64,000 bases of DNA from Anniella stebbinsi (taxonomy: Eukaryota > Chordata > Lepidosauria > Squamata > Anniellidae), in contig JARDYH010000001.1 of assembly GCA_029215795.1 (NCBI GenBank), positions 295,436,654 to 295,500,653 of the forward strand. Direction: 5' to 3'. Below are positions 55,130-64,000 of this stretch, one piece after another. The notes beneath the pieces are model-generated. The model worked only from the letters and a program-made list of their open reading frames with translations. It had not been told where the DNA came from and searched no databases. Numbering within the stretch: position 1 is the first letter of the stretch; each line of letters starts with the position of its first letter. The translations under genes were made by a program, and so were the position numbers.

Positions 55130-55910
55130 AATTGTGGTGGTAGATTCTGTGATTTGGACACATGTTCATTGGAAAGGAGACTGAGATACCCGATTCATTT
55201 CACATAGCGCACAATGAGTTCTTTGCTTTACACTATACAAGTGAGGATTGTCGAAAGCTTTCTTCACTGTTAGCCTCTGTACGCTTACTGAGTGTAAATA
55301 AAAGGGAAATTGGTGTTATTGCAAAGACAAATTAGCACCAGAACTGAGCTGTATTTTTTAAAATGTGCTGCTAATTGTGTCCAATTTATGCTGCAAGTCT
55401 CGCTCAAATGCAAAAGCACAAAACCGAGGGAAGGTGCCAAAGCAAGCTTGCACTTTTTTTCTTCTTAGCAAATTATCTATCTAGTTTCACACTACAGTAA
55501 GTGCCAAAGGGTTGCAATAAGAGCTTTATCTGGGGTAATCAAATTAGCACTGCATGTTAGTAAATGGAGTTTAATTTACAATGGTTTCGCTGTGGCATGG
55601 ACTACATGGGCTGTCCCGGAAAAGTGCTTAAAGATTTCGCTTTTTAAATTTTGTTATGAGGTTTCCTCTGATTCTTTCTCTAGATTTAAATATACGTACG
55701 GCTGCTGAAATGGAAGAAATGAGGCAAGTTTGTAATTGTATTTCATTTCCACAGAAGCATGGATTAAGTTTTGCAGATGTGTCTAAATCTTTTAAGCCAA
55801 GCCTGAATCCAACAGCCAGGAAGTTATAAAAAATCTAAGGAGTGGGTTTATTGTCATTTTACCCAGTTGGTTCTTTCCTATCCTTCACTTCTTACATTTC
55901 AGCTATTATT
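55130..55910. promoter_or_regulatory. Repeat-free stretch, conserved-noncoding-like (candidate)
   Basis: Nearly 800 bp without microsatellite or transposon sequence, AT-rich, with homeodomain-type cores (GGGTAATCAAATTAGCACTG, TAAATGGAGTTTAATTTACA) and GATAA-like sites. No ORF. In repeat-dense DNA such a clean island is what conserved enhancers look like, but the sequence alone cannot prove constraint. Confidence 0.3.
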
Positions 55911-56076
55911 GCATTCATGAAATGAATGGGTAGTTCCCAGCTCCTTTAAAACCAATGTGAGTTCTGCACGTATGTTTATGCGGATTACACCCATTGAATA
56001 GTTGGCTTAATTTAGACAGAGGGTCAGATAATCAAACTACCTGAGAATGAGATCCCTCTCCCCCAAATAGATTAGT

Positions 56077-56396
56077 TAGGCTGACCATATGAAAAGAAGG
56101 ACAGGGCTCATGTAACTTTAACAGTTGTATAGACAAGGGAATTTCAGCCAGTGTCATTCGTATGCAATTGGTTCCTGGTGAAATTCCCTCTTCATCATAA
56201 CAGTTAAAGTTGTAGGCACTATACTAGAGTGACCATTTACAAAAGAAGGCAGGGCCCCTGCAACTTTAACAGTTGTGATGAAGAGGGAATTTCACCAGGA
56301 ACTAATTGCATACAAATGACACTGGCTGAAGTTCCCTTTTCTCTACAACTGTTAAAGTTACATGAGCTCTGTCCTCCTTTTCATATGGTCAGCCTA
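56077..56396. mobile_element. hAT foldback element (CTTTAACAGTTGT family), intact, 320 bp
   Basis: Ends TAGGCTGACCATATGAAAAG and CTTTTCATATGGTCAGCCTA are perfect inverted repeats. The exact duplication AGATTAGT flanks it (56069-56076 and 56397-56404). The whole element is a hairpin of two ~155-bp arms meeting near 56225-56240. Each arm carries ACTTTAACAGTTGTATAGAC or its variant, GGGAATTTCAGCCAGTGTCA and TTCCCTCTTCATCA. Serves as the reference copy for 5185-11949, 57443-59100 and 61547-61836. Confidence 0.95.
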
Positions 56397-56492
56397 AGAT
56401 TAGTCATCAGTTTATGAATTAAGTGTGTAGAGGTAATATGTGTGGTAAATAATTTGTTTGTAACCACCCTGAAAAATTGGCATACATGACTA

Positions 56493-56695
56493 TCTGGACT
56501 TAGGAACATAGGAAGCTGCCTTAAACTGAGTCAGTCAGTATTGTCAACACTGACTGGCAGCAGCTGTCCAGGGTTTCAGGCAGGAGTTTTTCCTGCCCTA
56601 CTGGGATCGAACCTGGGACTTTTGGCATGCAAAAGAGGTGTTCTACCACTGAGCTAGCTAGGGCCCGTCCCCTATTGACTTGCAGTTCATCACTG
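56493..56695 (-). mobile_element. tRNA-derived SINE (Sauria-like), antisense
   Basis: Reverse complement: tRNA head with TAGCTCAGTGGTAGAACACC and a B-box-like GTTCGATCCCAGTAG, body GCAGGAAAAACTCCTGCCTG, CTGCTGCCAGTCAGTGTTGA, and the end CTGACTCAGTTTAAGGCAGC / TTCCTATGTTCC. Nearly complete. Confidence 0.8.
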
Positions 56696-56780
56696 TAGCA
56701 CATTCATATTTGTCCTTACCAATTCCCCATTTTGGGACTGAGGGTATTAGATAGCCCAGATGTCCCCAGTAGGCTGCCTG

Positions 56781-56860
56781 GACATTATTTATTTATTTAT
56801 TTATTACATTTCTATACCACTCAACAGCCAAAACTCTTTGGGTGATTGTAGTGGCCCTAT
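56781..56860 (-). mobile_element. L2 family B 3' tail, antisense
   Basis: An (ATTT)n start then ACATTTCTATACCACTCAAC and AGCCAAAACTCTTTGGGTGA match the reversed L2 B terminus (ATACCGCCCCATAGCCGAAG CTCTCTGGGCGG at 8130-8162). Confidence 0.6.
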
Positions 56861-56869
56861 TATTCTCTA

Positions 56870-57130
56870 AGGCCTTTCAAAAGGTATTTTTAACTGCTGC
56901 TTGCTTCATTCTTAACATGCATTTTAAAGTTGTCTTCTTCGTTTTTACCTGCTTGGTTACTTATTTCTTTTAAATGCTGATTTTTTGTGGCTTCTTTTAT
57001 AAATTTTTAATGTGTTTTAGTATTGGTTTTCTCATTGGTTTTACTGGTTTTGCGTTTATTGTATATGTCGGCCTGAGAGTTTGGCTATAGGGCAACTCAT
57101 AAATTGAAGGCATAAATAAAAATAAACTGC
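56870..57130 (+). mobile_element. LINE 3' UTR/tail (CR1/L2 group), sense
   Basis: T-rich 3' UTR-like sequence ending in GTCGGCCTGAGAGTTTGGCT / ATAGGGCAACTCATAAATTG and AAATAAA. It resembles a decayed L2 B terminus in sense, head-to-head with the fragment on its left. Confidence 0.45.
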
Positions 57131-57144
57131 TTCAGAATGGACCC

Positions 57145-57405
57145 TTGGGCCAGATCTACACCAAACAGGATATAGTACTATGAAAGTGGTATGAAAGCAG
57201 TATATGGAGGCAGGATCTACACTACTGCTTCATAGCAGTACTGAAGTGCACTGATAACTGTTGGGGCCCATGACACATGCCATATATCGCATTCATACCA
57301 CTTTCATAGTGTTATATCTTGCTTGGTGTAGATGTGTCATGGGCCCCAACAGTTGTCAGTGCACTTCAGTACAACTATAAAGCAGTAGCCTTGGCCTGAT
57401 CTAGC
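57145..57405. mobile_element. Foldback MITE (GGCCAGATCTAYACCAAGC family), copy 2
   Basis: GGGCCAGATCTACACCAAAC at the left, TGCTTGGTGTAGATGTG in the right half, and a GTTGTCAGTGCACTTCAGTA block that appears in both orientations. Rearranged relative to the 237-bp copy at 30878. Confidence 0.6.
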
Positions 57406-57913
57406 ATGGTGCTTTTAATGTTCTTAAGGTAACTTCACATGCTAGGGTGACCAGATAAAATCCAGGTCAGGGCTCATGTAACTTTAACAGTTGTAGAGAA
57501 AAGAGAATTTCAGCCAGTGTCATTTGTATGCAATTAGTTCCTGGTGAAATTCCCTCTTCATCACAACTGTTAAAGTTGCAGGGGGCCTGCCTTCTTTTGT
57601 ATATGGTCACTCTAGTATAGTGACTGCACCTTTAACTTTTATGATGAAGAGGGAATATCACCAGGAACTAACTGCATACAAATGTAAGTGACCAGATTTT
57701 GGGAACCAAAATCCTGGTCACCCCCCCGCCACCCTACCCACCCAAAACAGCCCCCCCACCACGCGCCCGCGCCGCCCACCCACCCGCCTCGCGCCTGCCC
57801 GCCTGCCTCGCACCGCCCACCCGGCCGGCCGCGCCCGCCCACCTCGCGCCGCCCAGCCGCCCACACCCGCACATCCGCCCGCCTCGTGCCGCCGGCCGCC
57901 CACCCGCACGCAC

Positions 57914-57979
57914 GCCCGCCTCACGCCGCCCGGCCGCCCGCCTCACGCCGCCCGGCCGCCCGCCTCACGCCACCCGGCC
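57914..57979. repeat. 22-bp C-rich minisatellite, three units
   Basis: Unit GCCCGCCTCACGCCGCCCGG plus CC is repeated at 57914, 57936 and 57958, the third with one change. Looser copies extend on both sides. Confidence 0.9.
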
Positions 57980-58042
57980 GCTTGCCTCGCAGCCGCCCAT
58001 GCAGGTAAGTGAGGGGGGCCCTCCTCCTCCCGCCTCGCGCTC

Positions 58043-58535
58043 CTTACCTGCAGGGGCGTCCGCTTCCCTCCGGTGTTCGAACCTACTGAGAAACAGGCTT
58101 CGCGGCCTGTCCCTCAGTAGAGCGCCGGGTGATGATGTCATCAGCCAGTGCTCTACTGAGGGACAGGCCGCAAAGCCTGTCTCTCAGTAGATTTGAGCAC
58201 CGGAGGGAAGCGGACGCCCATGCAGGTAAGTGGGGGGGCTCCTCCTCCCGCCTCGCACTCCTTACCTGCAAGGGGCGTCCGCTTCCCTCCGGTGCTCAAA
58301 TCTACTAAGAGACAGGCTTTGCGGCCTGTCCCTCAGTAGAGCGCTGGCTGATGATGTCATCACCTGGCGCACCACTCTGGAGCAGGCCGCGAAGCCCGCT
58401 CACAGTAGCAGCCGGCGCCGGTCAGGGGCGGATGTCCCTGCAAGGTAAGCGCGCCGCACCCCCCCCCGGCTTACCTTGCAGGGACGTCCGCTCCCGACCG
58501 TTGCCGGATGGGAGCGGATGTCCCTGCAAGGTAAG
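58043..58535. repeat. Three tandem palindromic cassettes with outward splice-donor ends
   Basis: Unit 1, 58043-58230, runs from CTTACCTGCAGGGGCGTCCG to CGGACGCCCATGCAGGTAAG and is centred on TGATGTCA at 58133-58140 with perfect mirror spacing. Unit 2, 58261-58449, ends CTGCAAGGTAAG and is centred on TGATGTCA at 58352-58359. Unit 3, 58470-58535, is a short form without the central site. TGATGTCA is what TGACGTCA becomes by CpG decay. Arms share CTACTGAGRRACAGGCTTYG with 39670-39859. Confidence 0.88.
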
Positions 58536-59108
58536 TGCGCCGTGCACCCCCCTCCCCCTGCCCCCCCTCTCCCCTGCTTACCTTGCAGGGATGTCCGCTG
58601 CCGTCTGGTGCCGGCTAGAACAAGCCCCGGATGGCGCAAGGGAGGAGGCCGGAACGACACGTACCCAGAAGTGAAGGCGCGCGTCATTCCAGCCGCCTCC
58701 CCTGCGCCATCCGGGGCTTGTTCTTGGCCAGTGCAACCGCGCTAGCCAATTACAAGCCCCGGATGGCGCAGGGGAGGAGGCCGGAACGACGCGTACCTAG
58801 AAGTGCGGGCGCGCGTCGTTCCGGCCTCTTCCCCGGCTGATCTAGGCCTTGTTCTTGGCCGGTGCAGTAGCGCCGGCTAAGAACAAGACGAAGATGGCAC
58901 AGGTGAGTCCCAATTTTCCGGACTTTGGGGGATATTCTGAAATTCCCCCCCGGATTCAAATTTGGCCCCCTTATTCCAGACTTGTCCGGGGGTTCCGGAC
59001 ATCTGGTCACCCTATACAAATGACACTGTCTGGAATTCCCTTTTTTCTACAATTCTTAAAGTTACATGAGCCCTGTCCTGGATTTTATCTGGTCACCCTA
59101 TCACATGC

Positions 59109-59289
59109 AACACAGCCATAAGAGCTGTTCATAAAGGATAGGCAGATTTACATGCGAGGTGACATCCAGCAATTGAATTGCAATCAAAAGTGAATTGTAT
59201 ATTGCTGTATCTACAGATCCAAACTGATGGGGCAGTCTGCCAATCTGCACCATTGTGGGCCTTCAAGTAGGCCCTAAAGATGTACTTGG
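59109..59289. other. Unassigned sequence
   Basis: No recognised content. Confidence 0.25.
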
Positions 59290-59605
59290 GCCTATATGAG
59301 TTGGGACTTTATTAGGTGTTGTTATAAATATGGTGCTACCTGGTTTTAATTTTGTCACCCCCCCCCCATTTTGTTACGTATTTTTATGTATATGGTTTTA
59401 ATTGTTAATGTTCACTTTTTATTTTGTTATTTATTGTTATGCATATGGTGCTACCCGGTTTTATTGTTAATTTTGACAATTCTTTTTTAATTCTTATTTC
59501 CCCCCATTGTTTTATAATGGTTTGTGGTTTTAAATTGTGTTGTACACCATCTTTGGAGGGTTTACCCTTAAAGGCGGCTTATAAAACTTTTAAATAAATA
59601 AATGG
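59290..59605 (+). mobile_element. LINE 3' UTR/tail (CR1/L2 group), sense
   Basis: T-rich 3' UTR with two similar GCTACCYGGTTTTA blocks (59335, 59450), ending TTGTACACCATCTTTGGAGG, TTAAAGGCGGCTTATAAAAC and an (AAAT)n tail. Confidence 0.5.
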
Positions 59606-60510
59606 TAAATCCCACCAGAGAAAGTTAGTTTCTTTCTATGCATTCCAAGTGTCTGGGAACAAAGAGATTTCAATGGTTTCTTGATGCAGCTAAAGGCTTA
59701 TTAATCATCCTTGATTGTGCCCAAAAATCACGTTGCAGATTCCAGTATGCTCCAAATCAACAAGACAGCTCCTCCAGAAAAGGACACAAAATTATGGATT
59801 TCTCAAATCCATTGGACAGTGTTTTCAAAAACCAGGGTTGTGCAGAAGACAAAAAACAGATTGGTTTCAAAGGAACTCTTATTATGGAATAGCTATTTGC
59901 GTAAAACATGTGTTCTGCACAATTATAGTCATCCACATGCTTGACGGAATAGAATAGATACTATTTGTCTATTGAACTGGTTCAGAATAAAAGATATGGA
60001 GTGGGGGGGTTATGTCATCTCCCCCCCCACACTGCACATCCTCTTCAATCCTCTGAACATCCTCTGATATTAAGCCCCCTCCCTGCAGTTTTACAGCATG
60101 GTCCAAAAATATTGCCTATTCTTTTGAACAATGCTTTGATGCTAAATATATAAAAATGTTTGATTGCTCTCCAAGTAAAGAAGGTAAAAAATAGTAATTT
60201 CCAGCTTTGTTTTAACCTCTTTAGCTCCACTGATAGGACAACTGAGCAGCACCAATACAAGGGAGATGATTTCTTCCAGACCAAACTGCCTTTCCTTTTC
60301 ATGAAACTTCAGCGATCAGGAATGTTAGGATTGCAGGGAGGATAACTCACTGTTCTTCCTGATGCAACAGAGACTAGAGCTCTTTCAATGCCTATACAAC
60401 TGTTTTGCAAGTGAGTCCAGGACTCAGAGGTAACCCTGGGTACAATTCCTGTTTATTAAGGAGCATTTGCAAATTGGGTATAACTTTCTTCTGTTTAGAG
60501 GAGTGTTCTC
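59606..60510. other. Unique sequence
   Basis: No gene or repeat recognised. Overlapping short ORFs at 59638-59957 have no domain. Confidence 0.3.
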
Positions 60511-60511
60511 C

Positions 60512-60618
60512 AAGCTGGGGCCCTCAAGATGTGTTGAGGTTCAACACCCATGCTATTTGGGGATGATGGGAGTTGTAATCCAAACGCAAGGGCACCAGGA
60601 CGGGGAAGGCTGGCTTAG
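60512..60618. repeat. Dispersed repeat related to 20650-20735
   Basis: CCAAGCTGGGGCCCTCAAGA, GGGGATGATGGGAGTTGTAA and GGACGGGGAAGGCTGGCTT. Shares the GxAGTTGTARTCCAAA motif. Confidence 0.45.
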
Positions 60619-60759
60619 AGAAAGACATGCCTTCAATTCTTATTAAAGTTTTCTGGTGTGACTAAAGCGCAGCTGCTGGCACTGTATGTAGCCTAAGGAT
60701 GAACTCGCAGGTCTAAGGGGCATTATGCTGGGGAGAAAAATTCCTAGCATCTCTAAAGT

Positions 60760-60786
60760 ATCATCATCATCATCATCATCATCATC
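60760..60786. repeat. (ATC)n microsatellite
   Basis: Nine ATC units at the 3' end of a reversed LINE tail (60787-60960). Confidence 0.95.
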
Positions 60787-60960
60787 TATTTGTACCCCAC
60801 TTTTCCCTCCAAAAGGAACCTCAGTGCAGCTAACAACAGCATACAGAAACATGTAAATGGTACCAGTTAAAATATCAAAAGGCAACAATATGAAAAATCA
60901 TGTCATGATAAAACATGCTCCAATCAACGTATAAATAAACTTTCAAATCAAGGCTTAACA
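60787..60960 (-). mobile_element. LINE 3' tail (CR1/L2 group), antisense
   Basis: TTTGTACCCCACTTTTCCCT, GGAACCTCAGTGCAGCTAAC and A-rich spacer. The (ATC)n is probably its tail. Confidence 0.45.
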
Positions 60961-61546
60961 TCCACCATATTTTTGTTTGACAGTAGGGATAAGTAAACAT
61001 GTGTTCTCCAAATTCCTTCTCAAAGCTCAGTTTGCCTCATTTAGGTTTCTGGGAAAATGCACATTTTTCAATCAGGAAAAAAATGTATTTTTATAAGTGC
61101 ACACACAAAATGTGCACTTTCCCCAGCCCCCATAGACTAAAGTGTGAAACTTTGGATTTAGGGGGGAATTGCACAACTGCATAGGTGTGCACCTTCAAAC
61201 AGGAATGCAAATTTCAGAAACTGAGGACATTGTTCTGAGAATTGTACTCCTGTTCACGTCCAAGTTTGCGAATGGGACATATTCACATGATGTATGAAAT
61301 TCTTCTACGTCCCTATTGTTCTATCCATATTGGCCATTAACAATCAGCATAAATAAGGCAGAAAGATAGGGTCCTGGATCCAGAGTAGCCATTCCGCAAA
61401 CAGAAGGCCTTCTTCCATTCACAGAATGTCTGATGATTCAGCAGGGGCTGCTGCTTGCAGATGGGGGCTGGAAGGGTAATAGGGCATTGGCAAATATTGC
61501 CTCCTCCCCCCCTTTCATGCCCATGAGGTTCTGTGAACAGAATCTG
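60961..61546. other. Unassigned sequence
   Basis: No gene or repeat recognised. Confidence 0.25.
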
Positions 61547-61836
61547 TTTAGAATCTTTAACAGTTGTAAAGAGAAGGGAATTTCAACAGGTGTCATTTGT
61601 ATGCATGCAGCAATTGGCGAAATTCCCTTTTCATCCAAACAGTTAAAGCTACAGGAGCTATGCTAGAGTGACCAGATACAAAAGAGAGCAGGGCTCCTGC
61701 AGCTTTAACTGTGGTGATGAAGAGGGAATTTCACCAGGTGCTGCATGCATACCAATGACACTTGCTGAAATTCCCTTCTCTATACAACTGTTAAAGATAC
61801 AGGAGCCCTGTCCTCCTTTTCATATTGTCACCCTAG
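61547..61836. mobile_element. hAT foldback element (CTTTAACAGTTGT family), left end missing
   Basis: The left arm begins inside the element at AATCTTTAACAGTTGTAAAG. The centre is near AGCTATGCTAGAGTGACCAG. The right arm continues to CTTTTCATATTGTCACCCTA. The outer ~40 bp of the left arm are absent, so no duplication can be scored. Confidence 0.8.
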
Positions 61837-61911
61837 TAGTACATCCCTAATCCTAACCTTAATTCTTCTTAAAAAATAAAAATGGCAGCCACAATATCCC
61901 TCTTCACTTCT
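61837..61911. other. Flank of the L1 insertion; continues at 63918
   Basis: Sequence up to ATATCCCTCTTCACTTCT at 61911 is resumed after the L1 as CCCTCTTCACTTCTGGGATG. With the right flank (CGTGCGGCCATCTAGACCCT ... AGAAGCAGGTAAGTCTGC) it may belong to another GC-rich element cut by the window end. Confidence 0.4.
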
Positions 61912-63917
61912 TTTTTAAAAAAAATATTTTTATTATTTTCAACATATAATACAACACAATCATACAAATAATATTTACTAACATAACCTTAACAACCCCC
62001 CAGTGCTCCCCTAACCCATTGAGACCTTCTTTTATTCTATTATGTTATACATTCTTCCAAAATTGTAAAGAATCTTTTAAAGGTGTACAGCCTTTCCCCT
62101 TTATTAAAACAAACTCTAAAAATGCCCCCCATATATTTTCAAAATCATTCTTCTTAGATAATCCCCTCTTTACTTTTATATTACGTGTTAATTTATCATT
62201 AATCGCGATATCCCATACCTCTTTATACCATTCTTCTATTCTATAATTTTCTTGTATTTTCCAATTCTTGGCTGTCATTAATCTAGTGGGTGTCAGGAGG
62301 TTGTTAATCAAATCCTTCATATTTTGATTCCCATGTGCTTTATCAAAGATTGAAAGTAAAGCCAAATTTGGACTTGCTTCCACGCTGCTTCCCATTATTT
62401 CACTTATTTCTTTAAAAACCCTTTCCCAAAATTTTTGTACATACTCACATGTCCATCACATATGAAAGTATGTTCCAACCTCCTGACAACCCCTCCAACA
62501 TAACATTGAAATTTTCTTGTCTATCTGATGTAATCTTACTGGTGTTAGGTACCACTTCCAAATTATTTTGTAATAATACTCTTTTATCCTTACTGATAAT
62601 AACTTTAGCATTCTTGATTCCCATATCCTCCCCCAGTTGTAATCACTAATTTGTTTTGTTAAATCATCTTCCCATAATATTTTAAGAGAATCCGGTTTAT
62701 CTCCATCCTCTATCAATATTTTATATATTTCACTTATCATACCTATTTTACTTTTATTTTCCCCCTCCTTTTCTCTTGATTCTATTAATTTTTCAAATCT
62801 TGTATTACCTCTGCACTCCTTATTTTTCTTTTTCGAATCCTGTGTCCGTTGTTCCAATTGTATACATTTGAACCAAGAGATATTTTGTCCTCTTAATACT
62901 TCTTCTATTTGCTCCTTATTAATCATTCTTTTCAACCAATCTTTCACTTTAATAATTTTCTGTTCCCTCAATACCCCTTCCGTATCTCTTTTTAGATTCC
63001 CTGGGAAGTTCTCCAGTAATACAACTGGAGTCAGAGGAGAGATTCCTGGTGCTAATTTTTTTTATATACTTCCCCCAAATCTCAACAATGTTTTTTAAAA
63101 GGGGATTTTCCATTTCTTTCAATTGTTTCTTTTGTATTTTGCTAAAAAATATATTTTGTAATTCTAACTCTATATCTCCTGTCTGCGTCTCCAACCATTC
63201 TAAATTGTCTTTCCCTACTATACTATTTATAACATGTCTTAATTGATTAGCTATGTAATACATCTTTATATTTGGAAGTCCCAACCCTCCTTTCTTTTGT
63301 GTCTTATACCATTTCCCTTTATTAATCCTTGCTTTTTTATCTCCATTACAATAATTATTCATCATACTTTGCCAACTCTTTATTTCTACTTCCGTTATTT
63401 TAATTGGTAACATTCTAAACAAAAAAATTATCTTCGGTAATATCTTCATTTTAATAGCCGCTATTCTACCAAACCATGAATGCTTTAACTTCCTATAAGC
63501 CTCTAATTTTTTCCTTATCTGTTTCTTCAAGCTACTAAAATTAATTTCATCTAACTTTTCTAAATCTTTCGTAATATTAACTCCTAAGTAGCGCACTCTA
63601 TTTTTAATCTTAAAACCAAGTTTTATACTACACTCCTCTCTTTCCTCTTTATTATAATTAAATAACATCATTTCTGATTTTCCCCAGTTTACTTGTAACC
63701 CTGTATTCTCCCCAAATTCTCTCAAATGATGCTTTATTTCCTCCAAAGTTTCCATTGGATTTTCTAATGTCATTAATGTATCATCTGCAAACATATTAAT
63801 TTTTATCTTTTTTTCCCCCTCCTATCCCTTTTAATCTCCCATCTTCCCTAATAACATTTGCCAAAATTTCTATAACTATTGCAAATAATATCGGGAAGAG
63901 TGGACACCCTTGTCTAG
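61912..63917 (-). mobile_element. L1-clade LINE, 5'-truncated, antisense, with exact TSD
   Basis: Flanked by an exact 15-bp duplication TCCCTCTTCACTTCT (61897-61911 and 63918-63932). The plus strand begins with T6 then AAAATATTTTTATTATTTTC, i.e. an A-tail and 3' UTR in antisense. The 3' UTR (TTGAGACCTTCTTTTATTCT region) and protein match the L1 at 5320-11750. The 5' end stops within the RT domain (GTGTCCACTCTTCCC, the GCPLSP block). Length 2.0 kb. Confidence 0.93.
62045..63830 (-). pseudogene. L1 ORF2 C-terminal half, lightly decayed
   Basis: Antisense open frames 62949-63794 (281 codons), 62456-62971 (171) and 62045-62395 (116) tile the ORF2 C-terminus. It starts at the catalytic MFADDT, with NTGLQVNWGKSEMMLFNY, KLKHSWFGRIAAIKMKILPK, KKGGLGLPNIKMYYIANQLR, LTPVRLHQIDKKISMLCWRG and the C-x3-C-x7-H of the zinc knuckle. 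Frameshifts lie near 62960 and at the knuckle near 62456. It retains about 40 bp after FADD that the 5-12 kb copy has lost. Confidence 0.88.
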
Positions 63918-63932
63918 TCCCTCTTCACTTCT

Positions 63933-64000
63933 GGGATGTCGTGCGGCCATCTAGACCCTGGGGGAGGATCACAGAAGCAGGTAAGTCTGCAATCTCCCTC
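63933..64000. other. Right flank of L1, ends at the window edge
   Basis: GC-rich, with a perfect donor-like CAGGTAAGT at 63984-63992 following GGATCACAGAAG. Possibly the left cassette of another hAT element like those at 39, 45 and 58 kb. Confidence 0.35.

Larger units (their letters stand above)
57685..59014. mobile_element. GC-rich non-autonomous hAT inserted in a hAT, 1330 bp
   Basis: Left end TAAGTGACCAGATTTTGGG (first bases mutated from TAGGG), right end CATCTGGTCACCCTA. Exact duplication TACAAATG (57677-57684 and 59015-59022), which lies within an arm of the outer element. Contents in order: C-rich minisatellite block (57720-57995) including three 22-bp units, three palindromic cassettes (58043-58230, 58261-58449, 58470-58535), then inverted GGCGCAGGGGAGGAGGCCGG-type blocks (58620-58830) and CCGG-rich ends. 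Predicted ORFs here are palindrome and GC artefacts. Confidence 0.9.
57443..59100. mobile_element. hAT foldback element (GACCAGAT ends) split by a second hAT
   Basis: Outer ends TAGGGTGACCAGATAAAATC and GATTTTATCTGGTCACCCTA. Exact 8-bp duplication TCACATGC (57435-57442 and 59101-59108). Its own sequence is 57443-57684 and 59023-59100: hairpin arms of the CTTTAACAGTTGT family (ACTTTAACAGTTGTAGAGAA, AATTCCCTCTTCATCACAAC). The rest, 57685-59014, is the inserted GC-rich element. Confidence 0.92.

Noticed and set aside
57639..58840. Long Arg/Gly/Pro/Ala-rich ORFs on both strands
   Set aside because: C-rich minisatellite and palindromes; no domain, no start context, and the frames mirror each other.

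Overview
This is vertebrate nuclear DNA, most likely from a squamate reptile (lizard-type). The evidence is the repeat set: an L1-clade LINE with the ORF2 C-x3-C-x7-H-x4-C knuckle, an R4/Dong-type LINE, CR1 and L2-clade LINEs, Sauria-like tRNA SINEs, MIR-like CORE SINEs, (AAT)n arrays at LINE 3' ends, and a very large load of non-autonomous hAT DNA transposons. I found no host protein-coding exon, tRNA or rRNA gene that I would defend. The window reads as intergenic or deep intronic. The protein-like ORFs all belong to transposons in various stages of decay. Species, chromosome and neighbouring genes cannot be told from the sequence.

Layout. 0-5 kb: foldback MITE copies sharing a GTGGCTTRTCRTGAYGTGTGAA-like end, a small TIR element, and an R4 LINE 3' fragment (3.34-4.06 kb). 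5.18-12.36 kb: a four-level nest. A hAT foldback element (TSD GATTTCTC) sits beside a Helitron-like element and is split by a nearly full-length L1 (TSD CAACAGTTAAAGCTG). That L1 is itself interrupted by a 355-bp GC-rich foldback element in ORF1 and by an L2 3' fragment in the ORF2 endonuclease region. 13-15 kb: two antisense L2 fragments, each with its own (AAT)n tail. 15-20 kb: mainly unique sequence. 20-24 kb: CR1, small MITEs and a second L2 family. 24.2-26.2 kb: a 2-kb element with GACCAGAT hAT ends. 28.8-29.7 kb: an 876-bp palindromic hAT. 30-39 kb: MIR, SINEs, MITEs and long unique stretches. 39.4-40.2 kb: GC-rich hAT with a 190-bp palindrome. 40.4-42.3 kb: an element with another hAT inside it. 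43-47.2 kb: an L2, then a CR1 apparently split by a palindromic hAT and a possible solo LTR. 47-54 kb: further hAT-type and PIF/Harbinger-like elements. 55.1-55.9 kb: repeat-free sequence that looks conserved-noncoding-like. 56-59.1 kb: a textbook 320-bp hAT foldback and a hAT inserted into a hAT. 61.5-64 kb: another hAT foldback and a 5'-truncated antisense L1 with an exact 15-bp TSD.

Most unusual feature: several GC-rich palindromic cassettes (about 45-190 bp) inside non-autonomous hAT elements. Each starts with a reversed splice-donor-like sequence (CTTACCT) and ends with a forward one (AGGTAAG). The longest are centred on a CRE-like palindrome (TGACGTCA, or its TpG/CpA decay product). The same cassette occurs in elements with two different terminal inverted repeats. 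It resembles a symmetric bidirectional promoter with diverging first exons, but that function is only an inference. The rest of the window is best read as a layered record of transposition whose order can be reconstructed from target-site duplications.
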